Assembly (NCBI GenBank): GCA_910586305.1
Contig: CAJUGS010000022.1
Span: forward strand, 1 to 50,089
DNA length: 50,089 nucleotides
Direction of reading: 5' to 3'
Source: an uncultured Duncaniella sp.
GTDB lineage: Bacteria; Bacteroidota; Bacteroidia; Bacteroidales; Muribaculaceae
Below, one piece after another: positions 44,714 through 50,089 of the stretch (position 1 is the first letter of the stretch; each line of letters starts with the position of its first letter). The notes below the pieces were generated by a model. It searched no databases. It was given only the letters and a program-made list of their open reading frames with translations, and had not been told where the DNA came from. The position numbers and the translations under genes are program-made.

Positions 44714-45031
44714 ATGGATACGCTCTCAAAAGACGTGATAGTCAGAAAATATCTCTCATTTCTGCATAGGGCTGAAAAGCACGATATTTCGTGGAAAAAG
44801 GCCGCAGTCTTTGTCGGTGGAGAAAAACGACTTGAAAGGCTGATAGCAGAGGGCAGAATCCGCTATCATAAGCCAGACGGAGCCTCTAACACAATGTGGC
44901 GATTTAACTTTGCTGATATTGTAAATAATGCCCGTCCTGTATCAGAATTAACAAGATTTCCCATTGATGACCCTCGGATGAGACCGGCACTGGCTTCATT
45001 CGGCGTTGGATGTACTACATTTGAATTATAA
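44714..45031 (+). CDS. Small early protein, unrecognised (105 aa)
   Basis: 105 aa; the middle part (WKKAAVFVGGEKRLERLIAEGRIRYHKP) resembles an excisionase or helix-turn-helix-like helical domain that reads the gene name for no known family. Begins 1 nt after the previous stop. Unknown. Confidence 0.6.
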   Translation: MDTLSKDVIVRKYLSFLHRAEKHDISWKKAAVFVGGEKRLERLIAEGRIRYHKPDGASNTMWRFNFADIVNNARPVSELTRFPIDDPRMRPALASFGVGCTTFEL

Positions 45032-45102
45032 TCAAATGTAGTATATATGATAAGGTGATATTATCAATTATGCAAATAATCATTTAACTGGAAGCTAAAC
45101 GT

Positions 45103-45753
45103 ATGGACGAACAAGACAAAAATACACATATCCCCTTGATTTTCGGGGCAATGGTTCGTATCATGAAAAGCGTCAAGGCTGTTGCCAAAGGCGAAAAGAA
45201 CGAGCAACAAAACTATATGTTCCGTGGCATAGATACTGTGATGAATGAATTGCACGATATCTTTGCAGAGAATGGCGTGTTCATTCTCCCGGAGGTTCTT
45301 GAATACAATGTCACTGAAAAAGTTACCGGCAGAGGTTCCATATTATACTATACTCGAGTTAAGGTAAAATACCATTATGTTACCGAAGACACCTCCGAGG
45401 TGTCAACTATTAATGTCGGCGAAGGCATGGACTCAGGCGATAAGAGTATGAATAAAGCGATGAGTTCTGCGCTCAAGTATTCATTGATGCAGATTCTTCT
45501 CATTCCGACCAAAGAACCCAAAGATGCCGATGCCACTACTCCAGAAGAAACACGCCCAAGAACTATTGCAGAGATAATTCAGACCCTTGATCAATTCAAG
45601 GATGCCATGCTTGTGCAAGCTTTGACTGCAATAATGGAGGCAACCGATAAGGATTCACTGGTCGCTGTCTGGAAGTCATACAGTGGTCAACTCCAACAGA
45701 ATCCCGTATTCTCCCAATGTATGAGTTCCCGTAAAAAAGAATTAGGACTATGA
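45103..45753 (+). CDS. ERF-family single-strand annealing protein
   Basis: 216-aa recombinase of the ERF superfamily, which anneals complementary single strands in phage recombination. The signature GEGMDSGDKSMNKAMSSALK (about 106-125) is followed by YSLMQIL and a Thr/Glu-rich linker before a helical tail. Overlaps the PD-(D/E)XK nuclease gene by 4 nt (ATGA), the usual annealase-nuclease pairing. Confidence 0.9.
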   Translation: MDEQDKNTHIPLIFGAMVRIMKSVKAVAKGEKNEQQNYMFRGIDTVMNELHDIFAENGVFILPEVLEYNVTEKVTGRGSILYYTRVKVKYHYVTEDTSEVSTINVGEGMDSGDKSMNKAMSSALKYSLMQILLIPTKEPKDADATTPEETRPRTIAEIIQTLDQFKDAMLVQALTAIMEATDKDSLVAVWKSYSGQLQQNPVFSQCMSSRKKELGL

Positions 45754-46364
45754 GAGAAAGACCCGAACTGATTAAGTCGGCAGTTGTATTTGATGAGTTG
45801 GCGCATACCTATAATTATATGGGGCAAGATCTCTCCGGCGTCACATCACTTCTGCATAGGACCCTTTTTGCTAATAAGTATAATGGCATATCGCAAGAAG
45901 TCCTCAATAAAGCCGCTGAATATGGTCACAATATCCATGAGCAGATTGAGCTGGTCGATAGCCTTGGTGTGGAAAGTGACCACCCATCGTTGATTGATTA
46001 CGTCAGGATAAAAAAAGAGAATGGACTCGTCACATTGGCGAACGAATATCTTATTTCTGATGATAGTTATATCGCAAGCTCAATCGACATTGTATTTGAG
46101 GTTGCAGACAACGTGGTATATGTTGATATCTGCGATGTTAAGACCACCTCCAAACTTGATATGGAATACCTGTCATGGCAGTTATCAATCTATGCATATC
46201 TGTTTGAACGACAAAATCCACACCTAAAAGTTCGCAAGTTGCTTGCTCTATGGCTACCTAAACCCCGCTATGGCAAATCAAATCTTGTTGAGGTTGTCCG
46301 TAAGCCTATGGAAGCAATAAAAGTCCTCATAGCGTGGGACAAGAGCATTAGACATACACTCTAA
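45750..46364 (+). CDS. PD-(D/E)XK (RecB/Cas4-like) exonuclease
   Basis: 204 aa. Motifs of the PD-(D/E)XK fold: GHNIHEQIE (about 55-63), SIDIVFE with Asp (about 112), then DICDVKTT (Asp-x-Lys, about 127-134) and the trailing LSWQLSIYAYLFE helix. Likely makes ends for the ERF protein. Coupled to it by overlap. Confidence 0.85.
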   Translation: MRERPELIKSAVVFDELAHTYNYMGQDLSGVTSLLHRTLFANKYNGISQEVLNKAAEYGHNIHEQIELVDSLGVESDHPSLIDYVRIKKENGLVTLANEYLISDDSYIASSIDIVFEVADNVVYVDICDVKTTSKLDMEYLSWQLSIYAYLFERQNPHLKVRKLLALWLPKPRYGKSNLVEVVRKPMEAIKVLIAWDKSIRHTL

Positions 46365-46378
46365 ATTATATAATAAGA

Positions 46379-46870
46379 ATGGCAAATTCCGTTACTGGGA
46401 CTATCACCGCAATAGGTGTAACCCAAGAGCTTACCTCTAAACTTGGTAATGCTTTCAAACTTCGTGACATCATCCTCGCTGTTCGTCGTTTCGACCCGAA
46501 CACCGGCGAACCTATCACCGACAATGAAAATACACCTCAACTTACATTTAGTGGTGATAGATGTGCCGAACTTGACAAGTTTCAGCCTGGTCAAGTAGTT
46601 ACCATCTACTTTGACCTGCAGGGGCGCAAATACACTGATGCAGCCGGCATCACAAAAATCATCAACGACATCAAGCCCTACAAGATTGAGTTGTATGCTC
46701 TCCGTAATTATGCGCAGCCTCAGCAAGTGCAAACTACACCTGCACAACCCCAGTCCGCTACCGTACCGAATAATCCGGGCTTCGCGTCTCCGGCACCTCA
46801 GCAGTCCGCTCCTGTTCAACAGCCACAATATCCACAGTCTGGTCAAGGTGGCTATAGGCCTCCGTTCTAA
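46379..46870 (+). CDS. DUF3127-like ssDNA-binding protein
   Basis: 163 aa. OB-fold-like N-terminal domain (about 1-110: GTITAIGVTQELTSK, TIYFDLQGRKYTDAAGITKI) matches the DUF3127 group of Bacteroidota small SSB-like proteins. The C-terminal 55 residues are Pro/Gln-rich and end RPPF. This resembles an SSB tail in ending in Pro-Phe but lacks the acidic residues, so partner binding may differ. Confidence 0.72.
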   Translation: MANSVTGTITAIGVTQELTSKLGNAFKLRDIILAVRRFDPNTGEPITDNENTPQLTFSGDRCAELDKFQPGQVVTIYFDLQGRKYTDAAGITKIINDIKPYKIELYALRNYAQPQQVQTTPAQPQSATVPNNPGFASPAPQQSAPVQQPQYPQSGQGGYRPPF

Positions 46871-46881
46871 AATCAGTCCTC

Positions 46882-47322
46882 ATGCTCTACGATTGTAAAA
46901 ATGATCTTGACAGAGCATCGTTTCTCGCTCGTGCTCAACTTCTCGCAGACCGAAAGGATGTTGTGGAGTTGCGCACGAAGCGGCAACGGACTCTCAATCA
47001 GAACGCATACCTCCATACCATACTTGGATATTTTGCAGCAGTATATGGGGAAGATGTAGAGTATGTCAAGCAGATGTACTTCAAGCAGCTTGTCAATCCC
47101 GAAATATTTATAATAGGTTCAAGTATTGATAAGTTTACCGGCGAGAAGCGCATTCAGTGTCGTTCTTCTGCATCCCTTACTACTGAAGAAATGTCTGTAT
47201 GTATAGATCGGTTCCGAAATTGGTCGTCAAAAGAAGCCGAGATATATCTGCCGACAGCAGAAGAAGGAATAATGCTTAGGCAATGTGAAATTGAAATTTC
47301 AAAAGCTCAGAGATACTTATGA
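46882..47322 (+). CDS. NinB-like recombination protein
   Basis: 146 aa. RTLNQNAYLHTILGYFA (about 34-50) and WSSKEAEIYLPT near the end resemble the phage NinB/YbcN family and the related Bacteroidota phage proteins. They bind ssDNA and aid recombination in lambdoid phages. Overlaps the helicase gene by 4 nt. Confidence 0.7.
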   Translation: MLYDCKNDLDRASFLARAQLLADRKDVVELRTKRQRTLNQNAYLHTILGYFAAVYGEDVEYVKQMYFKQLVNPEIFIIGSSIDKFTGEKRIQCRSSASLTTEEMSVCIDRFRNWSSKEAEIYLPTAEEGIMLRQCEIEISKAQRYL

Positions 47323-48506
47323 CTTATACCCTCCGAGATTATCAGCAAATATCAAGCGATGCAGCAATCCGATTCTTCAGGAGTACATCCAAGAAGAATG
47401 GATTATTAGTCGTTCCTACGGGTGCTGGTAAAAGTCTCATAATCGCCGACATCGCTGCCCGTTTGGATGGTAATGTTTTGGTGTTCCAACCATCACGAGA
47501 AATACTCGCACAGAACTTTGCCAAGTTGCAGAGTTATGGTGTGATTGACTGCTCCATCTATTCAGCTTCATTTAATCGCAAAGAGATTAGACGAATAACA
47601 TTTGCCACGATTGGCAGCGTAATGGCTAATATGGAAGATTTCAATCATTTCAAATATGTCATAGTTGATGAGGCTCATGTTACTAATCCAAAGGAAGGTA
47701 TGTATAAGGAGTTCTTTGAATGTGCCGACCGAAAAATACTTGGATTGACCGCTACACCTTATCGGCTGTGTTCTTCAAGAGATATGAACGGAGAACCGAA
47801 ATGTATTCTGAAATTCCTCACGAGAACCCGGCCAAGGATATTCAGTGAGGTAATTTATCAAGTCGATATATCTACCCTTCTGCAAAGAGGATACCTTGCT
47901 AAGTTAAGGTATTTCGATCTAACCATTCTTCCACCAGAGAACATCAAGCGTAACACTACCGGGATGGATTTTGATGAGGATGATTTGAAATTGCAGATGC
48001 AGTTTGTCGATCTCCAAACTCATCTTACAAATATAGTGCGTAGGCTTCAGAATACTAAAGATGGGAAACCACGCAAAGGTATTCTTGTTTTCACAAAGTT
48101 CCTTGAAGAAAGTGAAGCACTCTGTAAAGCAATCCCTGGATGTGAAATGGTCAGTGGCGAAACGCCCAAAAAAGAGCGCAATCGCATACTTAAAGAATTT
48201 CAGCAAGGCAAAATAAATGTTCTTACTAATTGTGGCGTACTTACTACCGGATATGATTATCCCGAACTCGATACAGTGGTATTGGCTCGACCAACTATGT
48301 CGCTGGCTCTATACTATCAGATAGTCGGCAGAGCTATTCGCCCTCATCCTCAAAAAGAGAGTGCTTGGATAGTAGACCTTGCCGGTAACATTCAAAGATT
48401 CGGCCATGTTGAGGATTTGCATTTGACTGAAAACAGCCCAGGTCTATATGCTGTGAGCAGCTATACTAATGGTAGAATCAAACAACTCACTAATGTATTC
48501 TTCTAA
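47319..48506 (+). CDS. SF2 DEAH-box helicase
   Basis: 395 aa. Motif I PTGAGKS (about 33-39), motif II DEAH (about 117-120), motif III TATP, motif VI QIVGRAIRPH (about 336-345). Two RecA folds, no extra domain, so a small helicase of the kind found in phage replication modules. Probably acts with the VRR-NUC protein just downstream. Confidence 0.9.
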   Translation: MTYTLRDYQQISSDAAIRFFRSTSKKNGLLVVPTGAGKSLIIADIAARLDGNVLVFQPSREILAQNFAKLQSYGVIDCSIYSASFNRKEIRRITFATIGSVMANMEDFNHFKYVIVDEAHVTNPKEGMYKEFFECADRKILGLTATPYRLCSSRDMNGEPKCILKFLTRTRPRIFSEVIYQVDISTLLQRGYLAKLRYFDLTILPPENIKRNTTGMDFDEDDLKLQMQFVDLQTHLTNIVRRLQNTKDGKPRKGILVFTKFLEESEALCKAIPGCEMVSGETPKKERNRILKEFQQGKINVLTNCGVLTTGYDYPELDTVVLARPTMSLALYYQIVGRAIRPHPQKESAWIVDLAGNIQRFGHVEDLHLTENSPGLYAVSSYTNGRIKQLTNVFF

Positions 48507-48512
48507 CTTGTA

Positions 48513-48965
48513 ATGGGAAAAATTGACAAATATAATAAGATGGTAATGGATGCCATTGTTTCCGGGACACCACTCCCGGCAGCAAAGGTACGGCAGCTTG
48601 CTCAATACGGTTTATCTGAAAGTCAGATTCAACAATCGTGTATTCGATGGTTTCAAGTCACACATCCTCAACTGTGGAAAGACGGGGTTTTGTTCCATAT
48701 AGCCAATGAGCGCAAATGCACTCAATGGCAAGGGAGAAAACTGAAGTTGGAAGGTGTGGTAAAAGGTGTCGCAGACCTATGCCTCGCCGTTGCCCGGAAA
48801 GGCTTCAATGCTCTTTACATTGAAATGAAAAAGCCGGGAAGTTATCAGGAAAAAGAGCAAAAGGAATGGCAGTCTGGTGTAGAAAAGCACGGCAACCGAT
48901 ATGTTGTTTGCAAATCACTTGACGAGTTCGAGAAAATAGTAACTGATTATCTCAAAGAATCTTAA
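48513..48965 (+). CDS. VRR-NUC domain nuclease
   Basis: 150 aa. Nuclease core: HIANERK (about 69-75), GVVKGVADLCL (Asp about 94) and IEMKKPG (Glu-x-Lys, about 108-114), the PD-(D/E)XK variant of VRR-NUC proteins such as those related to FAN1. Begins 6 nt after the helicase stop, suggesting helicase-nuclease cooperation. Confidence 0.87.
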   Translation: MGKIDKYNKMVMDAIVSGTPLPAAKVRQLAQYGLSESQIQQSCIRWFQVTHPQLWKDGVLFHIANERKCTQWQGRKLKLEGVVKGVADLCLAVARKGFNALYIEMKKPGSYQEKEQKEWQSGVEKHGNRYVVCKSLDEFEKIVTDYLKES

Positions 48966-48967
48966 AA

Positions 48968-49294
48968 ATGAATGACGAAGGAATATATCTTGATAGAGGA
49001 TTGCTCTTATGGGAATGGTTCAGTTCCCCAGAGGTTTTAAGCCTCTATGTTTATCTGCTTCTACGAGCAAGCACCAAGGACAATGTTGTTTTTGGCGAGA
49101 AAGTTAGCAGAGGGCAATTTCTTGGATTGCGCAAGACGTTTTTAAGGGAGGTTGGGTTGTCTCCGCAGAAACTGACAACAGCCCTTGGCAGATTGCAACG
49201 CTGTGATTTAATATCAATCGTGAAGATTAGGCATTACTACCTCATAACACTGTTGCGTTATGATGACCATGCCTGCTCTCCATCGCAAGTCTAA
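48968..49294 (+). CDS. Winged-helix, DnaD-like replication protein
   Basis: 108 aa. Begins LDRGLLLWEWFSSPEVLSLY and has a winged-helix part (about 52-98: SRGQFLGLRKTFLREVGLSPQKLTTALGRLQ). It is shorter than the following protein but similar in layout (W-W-x-F start and helix-turn-helix). Could be a replication initiator or regulator. Confidence 0.6.
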   Translation: MNDEGIYLDRGLLLWEWFSSPEVLSLYVYLLLRASTKDNVVFGEKVSRGQFLGLRKTFLREVGLSPQKLTTALGRLQRCDLISIVKIRHYYLITLLRYDDHACSPSQV

Positions 49295-49299
49295 TAATC

Positions 49300-50073
49300 A
49301 TGAAATCCGGCTGGTTCAAAATGTATCGTTCCATAGTAGATTGGGAGTGGTTCAAGGAACACGATATGACGTGTTTCTTCATCTACTGCCTAAGTAATGC
49401 CAATTTAATAGATAGGATGTGGCGAGGTGTTTTTGTACGAAGAGGACAACTCATCATATCACGTTCCACAGTTTGTCGAGAACTCGGAATCAAAGAGCGG
49501 CGCTATCGCACCATAATATCAAGGCTTGTAAAATCGGGGGAGATTACGATTGAACCGAGCAACACCAATACACTTGTAACTATTTGTAATTGGGATAGGT
49601 ATCAAGCCGACTTTATGGATGAAGCGTCCGAAGATAGACCTGTTATAGACCAACAACCGACCAACGAGCGTCCAAGTATATTGATTGAATTACCAACAAC
49701 AACGTCCAATGCCACAGCGAATTGCGATAGAATAAACAATCAATCAGCATTACTTCCCGTCCAACAATCGGAAGAAGAAAACCCCAACAATCAGCTTGGT
49801 TTGTTCTTTGAGGTTGATAAGAACTCAGATAAAATCGCCACTCCAAAGAAGCATAAATCAGAGGTAGATTTCGACTTCATAGTTAAGTTATTTCACGACC
49901 GATGCCCTTCTTTTCCTCGCGTCATAAAAATAACCGATAAGCGAAAGACAAAGATTCGTCTCCGCTTTGAAGAAATGGGATTTAGCTTTGAAAGACTACA
50001 AGAAGTTTTCGACAAAGCAGAAAATTCTATGTTTTTAAGAGTATGTTTGAATTTAAACCAAATTAAACATTAA
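49300..50073 (+). CDS. Phage replication-initiator-like protein, C-terminus atypical
   Basis: 257 aa. N-terminal winged-helix region (about 1-100: SGWFKMYRSIVDWEW to NTLVTICNWDRYQ), a low-complexity Thr/Asn/Gln linker (about 110-180), and a DnaD-type helical C-domain (about 190-250: FIVKLFHDRCPSFPRV to FDKAENSMFLR). Relatives usually continue after the FLR block with a Trp/Phe-rich motif and a K-x-LEGNY-like end; here only VCLNLNQIKH follows before the stop. The stop overlaps the next start (TAATG). Confidence 0.68.
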   Translation: MKSGWFKMYRSIVDWEWFKEHDMTCFFIYCLSNANLIDRMWRGVFVRRGQLIISRSTVCRELGIKERRYRTIISRLVKSGEITIEPSNTNTLVTICNWDRYQADFMDEASEDRPVIDQQPTNERPSILIELPTTTSNATANCDRINNQSALLPVQQSEEENPNNQLGLFFEVDKNSDKIATPKKHKSEVDFDFIVKLFHDRCPSFPRVIKITDKRKTKIRLRFEEMGFSFERLQEVFDKAENSMFLRVCLNLNQIKH

Positions 50074-50089
50074 TGGGCATAACAAACCC
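50073..50089 (+). CDS. Start of a further gene, cut by the window edge
   Basis: ATG at 50073 overlapping the previous stop codon (TAATG), reading MGITN. Only 17 nt are visible, so no product can be proposed. Coupling to the previous gene is the sole support. Confidence 0.35.

Noticed and set aside
1..50089. CRISPR array, IS element, rRNA or retron
   Set aside because: No direct-repeat array, transposase, reverse transcriptase or rRNA sequence was seen on either strand.

Overview
The window is a piece of a Bacteroidales chromosome, most likely a gut Muribaculaceae-like species. The grounds are Bacteroidota-type promoters (TAnnTTTG at -7 with TTTG or TTG about 20 nt upstream), no usable Shine-Dalgarno sequences, a type IX secretion sortase (PorU) beside a probable type IX cargo, the Bacteroidota families DUF3109, DUF2156, DUF2807 and a fused ResB-CcsA protein, and a gadB-glsA-gadC cluster. 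The family-level assignment is inference. By eye the first 43.2 kb is GC-rich to balanced, and the last 7 kb is clearly more AT-rich.

Region by region. 0.2-4.3 kb (minus): a DUF2807 surface or periplasmic protein, then the operon ybaK-aroC-yhcC-upp. 4.3-10.6 kb (minus): a four-gene envelope operon of outer-membrane beta-barrel, imelysin, di-heme DHOR cytochrome and the CcsBA heme-attachment protein, probably iron- or redox-related. 10.7-14.4 kb (plus): secreted esterase, a 59-aa small protein, rmuC, a GYF/TM2 membrane protein and DUF3109. 14.4-20.9 kb (minus): a cell-envelope locus built round a secreted caspase-fold (C14-like) protease, with a lipoprotein, an outer-membrane barrel, two unrecognised secreted proteins, a WG-repeat protein and, from its own promoter, a CarboxypepD_reg-like protein. 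21.2-28.2 kb (plus): glutamate-dependent acid resistance (gadB, glsA, gadC) followed by an MFS transporter and a DcaP-like porin. 28.3-35.4 kb (minus): a 1208-aa GLUG-repeat secreted protein and PorU. 35.5-39.1 kb (minus): tatA-tatC-mtnN-luxS-AlbA_2-GH25, tightly packed. 39.2-43.2 kb (plus): fabD, DUF2156 and a parvulin-type periplasmic foldase.

43.2-50.1 kb is the left part of an integrated element, most likely a prophage: a leftward HTH repressor, a strong rightward early promoter, two small early proteins, then a recombination and replication module (ERF annealing protein, PD-(D/E)XK nuclease, DUF3127-like ssDNA-binding protein, NinB-like protein, SF2 helicase, VRR-NUC nuclease and two replication-initiator-like winged-helix proteins). 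No integrase, structural or lysis gene is inside the window, so the element continues to the right. The host-element junction carries a 32-bp perfect inverted repeat.

The best candidate for an undescribed system is the secreted caspase operon at 15646-20872. Its promoter has a run of eight G (minus strand) exactly where the -33 element should lie. No tRNA, rRNA, CRISPR array, IS element or transposase was recognised.
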